NCBI GenBank assembly: GCA_947085815.1
Contig: CAMTXU010000036.1
Coordinates: forward strand, 17,551-81,550
From: Fen-1258 sp947085815
Lineage (GTDB): Bacteria > Bacteroidota > Ignavibacteria > Ignavibacteriales > Melioribacteraceae
Length of the DNA stretch: 64,000 nt
Direction: 5' to 3'
Position 1 is the stretch's first letter; each line of letters opens with the position of its first letter. A program made the position numbers and the translations under genes. Below are positions 24,797 to 34,106 of the stretch, in pieces. The notes under the pieces were generated by a model, which made no database searches, had not been told where the DNA came from, and was given only the letters and a program-made list of their open reading frames with translations.

Positions 24797-26152
24797 TTAC
24801 TTTCCAATGCAAAATTTAGCGAAAATATTGTTCAGAATATCCTCTGTTGTAACTTTCCCAATAATTTCGGAGAGGGCTAATTCAGCATTTCTTAAATCGA
24901 CCGCTATGAATTCGCCTGTTAATTTCTCATCAATTGATTTTCGAGCATTAATAAGATTTTGTTTTGAGCGATTTAGGGCATCAAAATGGCGCAAATTCGA
25001 AACAATTGCTGTTTTTTCTGTATACGAATTCGAGCCGACGGCTTTCTCTATTAATTTCGAAAAAAGTGCTTCTATTCCCTCTCCCGTTTTAGCGGAAATT
25101 TTCACATCCGAAGAAGTTTGACCTGCCGGGTTTAAATCAATTTTATTCATCACTTTTATAATTTTCTCATCGGCGGTTAACTCTAAAAGCTGGTTATATA
25201 GATCATGCGAAAACCCGCTAACAATATCATTCATGAATAGTACTATATCGGCATTCTTGACTGCCTCGCGGCTTCGGATAACCCCCTCTTTCTCAACAAT
25301 ATCTTCAGTAACACGTATCCCGGCTGTATCGAATAGCTTAAATAAAATTCCATCGATTGAAAGATCCTCTCTGATGATATCTCTTGTTGTTCCCGGAATC
25401 TCACTTACAATCGCGCGGGCTTCTTTTAAAAAATAATTTAGAAGAGATGATTTTCCCACATTTGTTTTTCCTACCAAAGCTACATTCACACCATCTTTTA
25501 TAACCCGTCCGAATGAATATGATTTGAGCAGCGAATCAATCTCGCTTTCAATCTCTCCGATATTTTTCAAAATTTCATTAAGTGACATGAATTCAACATC
25601 CTCTTCTGCGAAGTCCAGTTCAAGTTCAATCAGCGATGAAGTGTTTAATAAAATTTCCCGCAGCAAATCAACTTTCTGAGATAAGAATCCATCAAGCTGA
25701 TTGCGAGCACCGCGAAGTGCGGCTTCCGTTCTTGAATTTATAACATCCGCTACAGCTTCAGCTTGAGCGAGGTCTAATTTACCATTCAGAAATGCCCGCT
25801 TTGTAAATTCTCCCGGTTCCGCCAATCTTACATTTGATTCAACAAGTGCATAAATTATTTTTTGCGTGATCAAGGAACTTCCATGTGTACTGATTTCAAC
25901 AGAATCTTCACCAGTAAATGAATTCGGAGTTCTGAATACCGAAACGAGTACATCATCAATCAATTCATTTTTTGTGTCAAAAATTTTTCCGTAATGAATT
26001 GTATGTGTATGGCAATCAACAAGTTTTGATTTTCCGCGAAAGATTTTATCAACAGATGTAAAACTTTGCTGACCACTCACGCGAATTACTGAAATAGCTC
26101 CAGCACCAGCCGGTGTGGCTAAAGCAACTATGGTATCATTATCTAACATCAT
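24797..26152 (-). CDS. mnmE: tRNA modification GTPase MnmE
   Basis: GTPase partner of MnmG in making the carboxymethylaminomethyl group at U34 of tRNA (also trmE). 451 residues. The N-terminal formyl-THF-binding domain begins DTIVALATPAGAGAISVIRV; the G domain has GKTNVGKSSLLN (P-loop, residue ~225), EIPGTTRD (switch I), DTAGIR (G3) and NKID (G4); the protein ends FCIGK, with the Cys needed for activity. It starts ATGATG at 26152 and is divergent from clpB. First gene of the mnmE-mnmG-rsmG unit. Confidence 0.97.
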   Translation of the reverse strand: MMLDNDTIVALATPAGAGAISVIRVSGQQSFTSVDKIFRGKSKLVDCHTHTIHYGKIFDTKNELIDDVLVSVFRTPNSFTGEDSVEISTHGSSLITQKIIYALVESNVRLAEPGEFTKRAFLNGKLDLAQAEAVADVINSRTEAALRGARNQLDGFLSQKVDLLREILLNTSSLIELELDFAEEDVEFMSLNEILKNIGEIESEIDSLLKSYSFGRVIKDGVNVALVGKTNVGKSSLLNYFLKEARAIVSEIPGTTRDIIREDLSIDGILFKLFDTAGIRVTEDIVEKEGVIRSREAVKNADIVLFMNDIVSGFSHDLYNQLLELTADEKIIKVMNKIDLNPAGQTSSDVKISAKTGEGIEALFSKLIEKAVGSNSYTEKTAIVSNLRHFDALNRSKQNLINARKSIDEKLTGEFIAVDLRNAELALSEIIGKVTTEDILNNIFAKFCIGK

Positions 26153-26369
26153 TTATTCTTTCGGAAATATTTGACAAAGTGTTTGAATAAAGGGGGTACT
26201 AAATTATAATAATTGACGGTTACACTCAAACGGAACAAAGTATTCATATAATTCTTTTTATACGAACTCGTTATATACTATCTCGTATTATTATATTATT
26301 AGCTAGAAACTTTTTAGAATATCGATTGTACGAGCGTTAAATTAGAACAGATAATTTTAAGGTGTCAAA

Positions 26370-28988
26370 ATGGAATTTAATTTCAACAAGTTCACAGTTA
26401 AAGCACAAGAGACTGTAAAAAACTCAATTGAGATTGCGCAGAACTATAACAACCAGATTGTTGAGCCGGAACATATTCTTGCGGCGATGCTGCAGGATCA
26501 ATCAAACGTTTCGCTCTCAATAGTTCAAAAGTCAGGCGCTAATTTAAATCAGATGAAAATAAAGATTGGTGAACTGCTTGAACGTCTTCCTAAAGTTTCA
26601 GGCAGCGGAGTAGGCAGTCAACAACTTTCTATCAACACGGCAAAACTATTCGATAGATCTTCCGAAGAAGCAAAAACATTAAAAGATGAATATGTTTCGA
26701 ATGAACATATTCTTCTTGCGCTCAGTGAAGAAAAAAACGCCGCGGGAAAACTATTAAATGATAATGGAATAAATAAAAATATAATCCTCTCGGCCTTAAA
26801 AGATATTAGGGGAACACAACGCGTAACTTCACAAAATCCCGAAGACACTTATCAAGCACTACAAAAGTATGGGAGAGATTTAAATGATCTTGCTCGTTCA
26901 AACAAACTTGATCCTGTAATCGGACGAGACGAAGAGATCCGACGCGTTCTTCAAGTTCTCTCGCGACGCACAAAAAATAATCCTGTCTTAATTGGAGAGC
27001 CCGGTGTTGGCAAAACAGCAATAGCCGAAGGTATTGCTCATCGAATTATCAGCGGGGATGTTCCGGAAACATTAAAGACGAAACGAATTATCGCGCTGGA
27101 TATGGGCGCGCTTGTTGCGGGCACACAATTCCGCGGACAATTTGAAGAGCGTGTCAAGGCGGTTGTTAAAGAAGTCCAAGAAGCTAGCGGGGAAATAATT
27201 TTATTCATAGATGAATTACACTTACTTGTCGGCGCCGGAAGGGCAGAAGGGTCTATGGACGCTGCAAATATTTTAAAGCCTGCGCTCGCTCGCGGTGAAC
27301 TTCATGCAATTGGCGCAACTACGCTTGATGAATTTAGAAAATATATTGAGAAGGATGCCGCACTCGAAAGAAGATTCCAGCCTGTACTTGTTGCTGAACC
27401 GAATGAAGAAGACTCCATTTCGATTTTAAGAGGATTAAAAGAGAGATACGAAGTTCATCACGGTGTACGCATTACTGATGGTGCAATCGTAGCGGCGGTG
27501 CAATTATCTCACCGGTATATAACCGATCGTTTTCTTCCGGATAAGGCGATAGATTTGATTGACGAATCTGCATCGAAATTAAGAATTGAAATTGATTCAA
27601 TGCCCGAAGAGCTTGATGCCGTTGAAAGAAAAGTGAAGCAACTCGAAATTGAACGCGAAGCCTTAAAGCGAGAGAAAGACTCCGATTCTGCTATGAGGCT
27701 TGATGAATTACAAAAAGAGTTGAGTGAACTCCAAGAAGAGAGAGCCAACCTTAAGGCGCACTGGCAGCTTGAAAAGGAGAAAATTCAAAAAATTCGCTCT
27801 ATGAAAAGTGAGATTGAGCGCGCAAAAACTGATGCGGAAAGATTTGAGCGAGAAGGAAATCTTGGTAAAGTTGCAGAGATACGTTACGGCGTTATAAATG
27901 ATCTTGAACGCAAAATGAAAAAGGAATCCGAAGAGCTCGCAGTCATTCAAAAAAACAATAAAATGCTCAAAGAGGAAGTTGACGCAGAAGATGTTGCCGA
28001 AGTCGTAGCAAAATGGACCGGCATTCCCGTAAACCGAATGCTTGAGAGTGAACGGCATAAACTTCTGAGACTCGAAGAAGAACTTCACAAAAGAGTAATT
28101 GGACAGGATGATGCCGTTGCCGCAGTTTCTAACGCAATCAGAAGATCGCGAGCGGGATTACAAGATGCTCATCGTCCGATCGGTTCGTTTATATTTATCG
28201 GAACAACAGGAGTAGGAAAGACAGAACTCGCACGCGCATTAGCAGAATTTTTATTTAATGATGAACATTCAATGATACGCATTGACATGAGTGAGTATAT
28301 GGAAAAGTTTTCTGTGTCGCGTTTAATTGGAGCACCTCCAGGATATATCGGATATGACGAAGGCGGTCAGCTGACCGAAGCCGTCAGAAGAAAACCATAT
28401 TCTGTGGTACTGCTCGATGAAATTGAAAAAGCACATTCGGATGTTTACAATATCTTACTTCAAGTTCTTGATGACGGACGCCTTACAGATAATCAAGGAA
28501 GAACTGTTGATTTCAAGAATACAATTATTATCATGACTTCTAACCTCGGCTCACATCTGATTCAGGAAAAACTGATGACGATGGACGAAACAAATTACGA
28601 AAACATAATGGGTGAATTGAGAGTCACTTTAACTCAACTCCTTCGCCAAACAATCCGTCCGGAATTTTTAAATCGCATAGATGAGATTGTTCTCTTCAAA
28701 CCGTTGTTGAAGAGTGAACTGAAACAGATCATAGACATCCAGCTTCAGAGAGTGGGCAAGATGCTCGAAGAAAAAAATATCGGATTCGAGATTGATGAAG
28801 ACTCGATCGATTTTATACTTCAGCATGGTTATGATGCAACCTACGGCGCACGTCCGCTTAAACGAACGATACAAAAATATATTGTTAATCCGCTTTCATC
28901 CGAATTGCTGATGAACAAGTATGAAGGCGGCGATATAATTGTTGTGCGCTATCCAGGTGCGGGCATGTTGGTGTTCAACAAAAAATAG
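26370..28988 (+). CDS. clpB: ATP-dependent disaggregase ClpB
   Basis: Hsp100 chaperone that pulls proteins out of aggregates with DnaK. 872 residues. Order: N-terminal Clp repeat domain (1-150), AAA1 with GEPGVGKTA and ILFIDELH (150-400), the coiled-coil middle domain typical of ClpB (400-545), AAA2 with GTTGVGKTE and VVLLDEIEKAH (545-760), and the ClpB C-terminal domain. Both ATPase sites are intact and there is no ClpP-binding IGF loop evident. AAGGTG precedes the ATG. The 217-bp gap upstream, shared with mnmE, lacks a recognisable CIRCE element, so its heat-shock control is unclear. Confidence 0.97.
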   Translation: MEFNFNKFTVKAQETVKNSIEIAQNYNNQIVEPEHILAAMLQDQSNVSLSIVQKSGANLNQMKIKIGELLERLPKVSGSGVGSQQLSINTAKLFDRSSEEAKTLKDEYVSNEHILLALSEEKNAAGKLLNDNGINKNIILSALKDIRGTQRVTSQNPEDTYQALQKYGRDLNDLARSNKLDPVIGRDEEIRRVLQVLSRRTKNNPVLIGEPGVGKTAIAEGIAHRIISGDVPETLKTKRIIALDMGALVAGTQFRGQFEERVKAVVKEVQEASGEIILFIDELHLLVGAGRAEGSMDAANILKPALARGELHAIGATTLDEFRKYIEKDAALERRFQPVLVAEPNEEDSISILRGLKERYEVHHGVRITDGAIVAAVQLSHRYITDRFLPDKAIDLIDESASKLRIEIDSMPEELDAVERKVKQLEIEREALKREKDSDSAMRLDELQKELSELQEERANLKAHWQLEKEKIQKIRSMKSEIERAKTDAERFEREGNLGKVAEIRYGVINDLERKMKKESEELAVIQKNNKMLKEEVDAEDVAEVVAKWTGIPVNRMLESERHKLLRLEEELHKRVIGQDDAVAAVSNAIRRSRAGLQDAHRPIGSFIFIGTTGVGKTELARALAEFLFNDEHSMIRIDMSEYMEKFSVSRLIGAPPGYIGYDEGGQLTEAVRRKPYSVVLLDEIEKAHSDVYNILLQVLDDGRLTDNQGRTVDFKNTIIIMTSNLGSHLIQEKLMTMDETNYENIMGELRVTLTQLLRQTIRPEFLNRIDEIVLFKPLLKSELKQIIDIQLQRVGKMLEEKNIGFEIDEDSIDFILQHGYDATYGARPLKRTIQKYIVNPLSSELLMNKYEGGDIIVVRYPGAGMLVFNKK

Positions 28989-29061
28989 CTCTTATTACGA
29001 TTTGCATGGAATTGATCGTAAAAATCAGATACTTTCGAGAAGAATTATTAAAAGACCTTTC

Positions 29062-29769
29062 ATGGTTAATTGGCGAGAAAGATATCATAAAAATTATTTG
29101 ATCGGCATAACCATAAGTCTGGGCGCTCATTTATTGATTTTGCTGGCTCTTCTCTGGTTGAAGCCGGTTATGCCTGAATCACGCAGAGATTATTTTGACG
29201 GCGAATATATAGCGCGGCTTACCACAACAAATATCGGCAAAGTGGATATCGGTGGAGGAGGCGGTTCATCCGGTGACGGAACAGAAGGAGCCGGAAAAAA
29301 TCTTTCATTGCCAAAAACATTAGCAGGAATTCCCGTTCCCGTTTTTGATACAACTGATATTGAATTTGGTAAAGTGACAAATATAATTGAACCGAAAGAT
29401 TCACTTTTAAATACCGGTGGAAGCGGGGTTGGATCGGGAAGCGGAGGAGGTATTGGTGGTGGAAAAGGCAGCGGTATCGGGGACGGATCGGGAAGCGGAT
29501 CGGGATATTTGTCGCTTCCATTTATTCCGCGGCAGATTCTTGAAGTGGTTCCTCAAAATGTTGATGGCGCTAAAGGAACAATAATTTTAATATTGAAAAT
29601 TGGCACGGATGGCTTTGTAAAAGAAAACAAAATAATTTACGACACTACGAACAACGCGGAATGTTTGAAGAACACAATCGACGCCGCGCATAAATCCCGC
29701 TGGGAACAGATTAAAATAGAAGGAAAACAGATTCAATACTGGATAGAGAAGACTTACAAATTTAATTGA
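29062..29769 (+). CDS. TonB-like inner-membrane protein with Gly-rich linker
   Basis: About 235 residues, arranged like TonB: one N-terminal membrane anchor (LIGITISLGAHLLILLALLW), a long flexible periplasmic linker unusually rich in Gly and Ser (two clusters, around mature residues 60-75 and 120-150, e.g. GSGSGGGIGGGKGSGIGDG), and a C-terminal TonB-type domain with GTIILILKIGTDGFVKENKI and an energy-coupling-like end. The frame opens inside clpB; the ATG at 29062 is the sensible start. It might energise TonB-dependent receptors, but no ExbB/ExbD is near. A Gly-rich rather than Pro-rich linker is atypical. Confidence 0.7.
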   Translation: MVNWRERYHKNYLIGITISLGAHLLILLALLWLKPVMPESRRDYFDGEYIARLTTTNIGKVDIGGGGGSSGDGTEGAGKNLSLPKTLAGIPVPVFDTTDIEFGKVTNIIEPKDSLLNTGGSGVGSGSGGGIGGGKGSGIGDGSGSGSGYLSLPFIPRQILEVVPQNVDGAKGTIILILKIGTDGFVKENKIIYDTTNNAECLKNTIDAAHKSRWEQIKIEGKQIQYWIEKTYKFN

Positions 29770-29828
29770 CACGAACCAATCAAATCGCACTCTGCCACGA
29801 GAACCATTTCGTAATTATTATTTAACAC

Positions 29829-29863
29829 CTCGAACCCGCCCACCAACGGCGGATGAAGTCGAG
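29829..29863. repeat. Nested hairpin in the gap upstream of DUF5916
   Basis: CTCGA-ac-CCGCC-loop-GGCGG-atgaag-TCGAG: two nested 5-bp stems. GC-rich against an AT-rich background; possibly a dispersed repeat or the terminator of the TonB-like gene, though no U-run follows directly. Confidence 0.45.
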
Positions 29864-29970
29864 AGGGATGAGGTAATTCATTCTCTTAACATTTATTAAC
29901 ATTTTTTCTCTCCGCGCCAAATTAAACTTTTATATTTTTCTATCCATTAAATTTCTAATTATGGCGATCA

Positions 29971-32124
29971 ATGCAAATTATTCCCTCTCTTCAGAATCAA
30001 AAGAAAATATTCTTCCTTCTTTTCATTTTTTCTTCATTCCTTTTTCTCTCAGCACAAACTAAAACAGCAACCGCGGTGCGCGTAACCTCAGCCCCGGCAG
30101 TAGACGGAGTCTTAGATGATCCGGTTTGGCAGAATGCAATTCCAATTAGAGATTTCACACAGCAGGAACCTATCGCCGGCTCGCAGCCATCTCTGCAAAC
30201 CGAAGTAAGAATTATATATGATGACGAATATTTTTACATAGGTGTTATGTGTTACGATGATGAACCGGATAAAATTATTGCCCGTGAATTAAAGTGGGAT
30301 GGAAGAATAAGCTCCGACGACAACATTAAACTTTTATTCGATACTTTTAACGATAACCGCTCGGCATATTGGTTTGGAATAAATCCGCTCGGTGCGCAAG
30401 ATGACGCTCTGCTGACAGGTTTCGAGATGAAGGACTTTAATGAAGCGTGGAATGCAATCTGGGATGTTGAATGTAAAATTATTGATAACGGCTGGAGCGC
30501 AGAATTCCGTTTTCCATTTTCCACATTCAAATTTTATAATAAAGAAAAACAAGTTTGGGGTTTTAATATCGAGCGAGGCATTCGCAGAAAAAACGAAACT
30601 GTGCTTTGGACTTCTGTTGGACAAAATTTGGGTTTAATTAAAATTGCAGAGGCGGGAGATTTAACCGGAATAGAAAACATTCAGCGCGGCAATCCAATTT
30701 ATATTAAACCGTTTTTTACCGCCGGCGCTCAATTTATTAACGGGGATAAAAAATATATTTACGAACCCGGGCTTGACGTAAAATACGGAGTAACTGAAAC
30801 TCTTTCCATTGATGCTACAGTGAATACGGATTTCGCTCAAGTTGAAAGTGACCGTTCAAGAATTAATCTTTCCCGTTTTCCTCTATTCTTTCCGGAGAAG
30901 AGAGAATTCTTTTTGGAGGGAATGAAAACTTTCGATTTCAATCTGGGGGGAAGTAATAATCTTTTTTACAGTAGAAGAATCGGCATCAGCGGCGGAAGGC
31001 AAATTCCAATTATTGCAGGCGCTAAACTTGTTGGACGCGTCGGCTACTTTGAAGTAGGCGCGATTAATATGCAGACCGCGACAAAGAATGAGGAGCCGAC
31101 AACAAATTATTCAGTAGCGCGTGCTAAGTATGATCTCTTCGGTTCATCATCAATCGGAGTTCTATTTACTAATAAACTTTCGAGCAAAGGGTACAGCCGG
31201 GGAATTGGAACCGACATGAATTTTGCATTCAATGATTTTCTTGGTGATCAAAACCTTATAGTACGTGCAAGTGTTGCTAAAACCGAAGAAAAGGAGGGCG
31301 CTAAAAATTCTTGGGCGGGCAATTTCTTTATTGATTTCCCAAACGACTTGATAGATACTTATCTCGGCTACAGATTTATTCAAGGCGGATTTAATCCCGC
31401 AATGGGTTTCGTTTCAAGAAAAAGCTTTCAACAGCTGACATATAACTTACAAGTATCGCCACGAATTAATAAGTATGGAATAAAGAAAGTTGAATTCGAA
31501 GTCTTTGAATCAAATATGTATTACGATAGCAACGGCAATCTACAGTCGGCTCAGTTTACAATGAGTCCTATTGGAATTGAAACCGAAAACGGAGATCAGT
31601 TGGGATTCGGCATTCACAGAACATTCGATAAACCTGTTGAAGATTTTGAAATCTTTAACGGTACTAAAATATATGCGGGAAATTATTGGTACACTACCTA
31701 CGGCGTTTCAATTGAAACATCTTCGTCAAGAAATATTTACGCGGAACTTGATTACAGCTGGGGCGGATACTACAACGGAACAAGAAATTCTTTTTCTTCA
31801 CAACTCTCTCTAACTGCAAATCAACATTTAACAATTTCCGGTGATTATTCTTTCAATCAAATAGATATAAACAGCGGCAGACTTAAAACCCACGAAATTG
31901 GTTCGCGGCTGATTTATAGTTTCTCAACAAGAGTAGCCTCTTCAATTTTTACTCAGTGGAATAACGAAGACAACGAGGTAAACATAAACTTCCGAATAAA
32001 TTGGAAACCAAAAGTCGGAAGTGATTTTTATTTATCCATTAATCAGCTTCTTTCTACGGAAGACAAATTGCGTTCAAAAGATTTTGCGATTCTGGCAAAG
32101 TTTGTATGGATGATAATTATTTAG
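29971..32124 (+). CDS. DUF5916 outer-membrane protein with CBM9-like domain
   Basis: A 717-residue exported protein (signal peptide to about residue 29, ending LSAQ). The first domain is CBM9-like: APAVDGVLDDPVWQNAIPIR, IIYDDEYFYIGVMCYDDEPD and DNIKLLFDTFNDNRSAYWFG. The DUF5916 barrel part follows, with TDFAQVESDRSRINLSRFPL, FFPEKREFFLEGM and SRRIGI blocks. The family is common in Bacteroidota and Ignavibacteria and is placed in the outer membrane; its substrate is unknown, although the CBM9-like part hints at glycans. Monocistronic. Confidence 0.88.
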   Translation: MQIIPSLQNQKKIFFLLFIFSSFLFLSAQTKTATAVRVTSAPAVDGVLDDPVWQNAIPIRDFTQQEPIAGSQPSLQTEVRIIYDDEYFYIGVMCYDDEPDKIIARELKWDGRISSDDNIKLLFDTFNDNRSAYWFGINPLGAQDDALLTGFEMKDFNEAWNAIWDVECKIIDNGWSAEFRFPFSTFKFYNKEKQVWGFNIERGIRRKNETVLWTSVGQNLGLIKIAEAGDLTGIENIQRGNPIYIKPFFTAGAQFINGDKKYIYEPGLDVKYGVTETLSIDATVNTDFAQVESDRSRINLSRFPLFFPEKREFFLEGMKTFDFNLGGSNNLFYSRRIGISGGRQIPIIAGAKLVGRVGYFEVGAINMQTATKNEEPTTNYSVARAKYDLFGSSSIGVLFTNKLSSKGYSRGIGTDMNFAFNDFLGDQNLIVRASVAKTEEKEGAKNSWAGNFFIDFPNDLIDTYLGYRFIQGGFNPAMGFVSRKSFQQLTYNLQVSPRINKYGIKKVEFEVFESNMYYDSNGNLQSAQFTMSPIGIETENGDQLGFGIHRTFDKPVEDFEIFNGTKIYAGNYWYTTYGVSIETSSSRNIYAELDYSWGGYYNGTRNSFSSQLSLTANQHLTISGDYSFNQIDINSGRLKTHEIGSRLIYSFSTRVASSIFTQWNNEDNEVNINFRINWKPKVGSDFYLSINQLLSTEDKLRSKDFAILAKFVWMIII

Positions 32125-32154
32125 TTGTTGGTGACCAGTTATTGGTTATTGGTT

Positions 32155-32205
32155 TTTTCTTGCCCATGAACTTGGTCTTGCTCGTAATCTTGTGCACCAT
32201 TCATA
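32155..32205. repeat. Degenerate third copy of the GAGCAAG/GATCTTG repeat
   Basis: TCTTGCTCGTAATCTTGTGC resembles, in inverse, the flanking tracts of the elements at 5005 and 14282. It lacks the GCCAAAGGC core. Located between the DUF5916 and U32 genes. Confidence 0.35.
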
Positions 32206-32253
32206 ATTCGATAATCTCTTTTTATCTTTGTTCAGCAAATAATCAAGAAGACA

Positions 32254-34068
32254 ATGCCCAATAAACTAGAATTACTTTCTCCCGCAAAAGATTTGGAATG
32301 TGGAATTGCTGCCATAAACTGCGGTGCAGATGCGGTATATATTGGCGCTCCAAATTTTGGCGCACGTTCTGCTGCGGGTAATTCAATAGACGACATTTCA
32401 AAGTTGGTAAAGTACGCTCACATGTATTGGGCGAAGGTTTACGTAACTATCAACACTATTATTTACGATGACGAACTTGATCAAGTCCGCAGCTTAATTA
32501 AAAGACTTTATGATATTGGCGTAGATGCAATAATATTTCAAGATATGGCTTTGCTTGAAATGGACACTCCTCCAATTCAACTTTTCGCTTCCACTCAAAC
32601 ACATAATTATGAATTAGACCGGATCAGAATTCTTGATGAGATTGGAATTAAAAGAATTATTCTCGCGCGAGAGTTGTCGCTCGATCAGATAAAAGAAATT
32701 AGAAATTCTGTAAAAGCTGACCTTGAGTTTTTTGTTCATGGCGCTTTGTGCGTTTGTCTCAGCGGTCAATGTTATATGAGTCATGCAATTACAGGAAGAA
32801 GCGCAAACCGCGGCGAGTGTGCCCAACCGTGCAGAATGGAATACTCTCTAATTGACGGCACCGGTAAAGTGATTGTTAAGGATAAACATTTATTGTCGCT
32901 ACGCGATCTTGATCTTTCGGCATATTTAAATGATCTAATTGAAGCCGGAATAACTTCTTTTAAGATAGAGGGGCGGCTGAAAGATATTGGTTATGTAAAA
33001 AATATAACCGCCTACTACCGTCATAAACTTGATGCGATAATTGAGCACAATTCTTCATTTGAAAGAGCCTCTTCCGGTTATTCAATAATTCCATTCGAGC
33101 CCGATCCGGAACGAACTTTTAACCGGGGCTACACTTCTTACTTTGTTGAGGGCAAAGATGAGAATCTATCTTCCATCGACACGCCAAAATCTAAAGGAAA
33201 ATATTTAGGCACTGTTTCTCACATTGATCACCGGAGTTTTACCATCGACACACACGAGGTAATCATAACAGGAGACGGCATTTGTTTCTTTGATGAAGAC
33301 GGAGAACTAGTCGGTATGAGCGTTAACCGTGTAGTTGGCGATACCATTCTCACATCCGAAACAAAAGGAATTAAACTGGGCGCTGCGGTTTACCGGAATT
33401 ATGATCGTGCATTCGAAATCGAACTGAAGAAAGAAGTGGAGAGAAAGATACACGTTTCTATTTCTGTAGATGAAGTTAAATCCGGAATTCAGGTTAAGGC
33501 GATTGATGAAGCAGGTATTAAGGTAACTCACATCTTAAAGACAGAGAAAGTTTTAGCCGAAAACGGTGTCAAGGCAATAGATATTTTTAAGAAACAGTTC
33601 ACAAAATCCGGTGAAACAATTTTTGATGTTGTTAATGTAACTGTGAATTTTGCTCAACCTCTTTTCTTCCCCATAAAAGTAATAAATGATCTTCGAAGAA
33701 CCGTCCTGGAAATGCTGGAGAAGGAAAGAAAGGTTAAATACAAAAGAGAAAAGTTCGAAGTGCGGAGTCCGATGTTCAAAACAGTAGAAAAGAAACTTGA
33801 TTACAAAATGAATGTAGTCAACAACCTTTCCGAGAAGTTTTATACAGAGCATGGTGCAGAAGAGATAGAAGAAGGATTCGAATTACAAAAAGATTTTTCC
33901 GGTAAAACATTGATGACATGCAGATACTGCATCAAAGACGAGATTGGTTGTTGCCCAAAGAATTCCGACGAAAAACTAAACGAGCCGCTTTTTCTTTCCA
34001 ACGGCGGAAAGAAGTATAAACTTGTTTTTAACTGTAAAGATTGCCAGATGAATGTAGTACACGAATAA
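32254..34068 (+). CDS. U32 family protein (RlhA/TrhP-like)
   Basis: 604 residues of the peptidase U32 family. MPNKLELLSPAKDLECGIAA, CGADAVYIGAPNFGAR and FVHGALCVCLSGQCYMSHA, then GECAQPCRMEYSL, are family hallmarks; the four cysteines in the last two blocks would bind an iron-sulfur cluster. E. coli members hydroxylate rRNA (RlhA) or tRNA (TrhP) using prephenate and iron; the long form here fits RlhA best. The C-terminus adds a second cysteine group (CRYCIKDEIGCCPK, CKDCQMNV). The peptidase label is probably historical. Single gene, convergent with the TolC gene. Confidence 0.82.
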   Translation: MPNKLELLSPAKDLECGIAAINCGADAVYIGAPNFGARSAAGNSIDDISKLVKYAHMYWAKVYVTINTIIYDDELDQVRSLIKRLYDIGVDAIIFQDMALLEMDTPPIQLFASTQTHNYELDRIRILDEIGIKRIILARELSLDQIKEIRNSVKADLEFFVHGALCVCLSGQCYMSHAITGRSANRGECAQPCRMEYSLIDGTGKVIVKDKHLLSLRDLDLSAYLNDLIEAGITSFKIEGRLKDIGYVKNITAYYRHKLDAIIEHNSSFERASSGYSIIPFEPDPERTFNRGYTSYFVEGKDENLSSIDTPKSKGKYLGTVSHIDHRSFTIDTHEVIITGDGICFFDEDGELVGMSVNRVVGDTILTSETKGIKLGAAVYRNYDRAFEIELKKEVERKIHVSISVDEVKSGIQVKAIDEAGIKVTHILKTEKVLAENGVKAIDIFKKQFTKSGETIFDVVNVTVNFAQPLFFPIKVINDLRRTVLEMLEKERKVKYKREKFEVRSPMFKTVEKKLDYKMNVVNNLSEKFYTEHGAEEIEEGFELQKDFSGKTLMTCRYCIKDEIGCCPKNSDEKLNEPLFLSNGGKKYKLVFNCKDCQMNVVHE

Positions 34069-34106
34069 AAGAAGAGAAATTTCCCCTCGTAGAAAAAAAC
34101 TTTTTA

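Noticed and set aside
26153..26369. CIRCE or other heat-shock operator upstream of clpB
   Set aside because: No TTAGCACTC-N9-GAGTGCTAA or close variant found; only AT-rich imperfect palindromes around TACGA/TCGTA.
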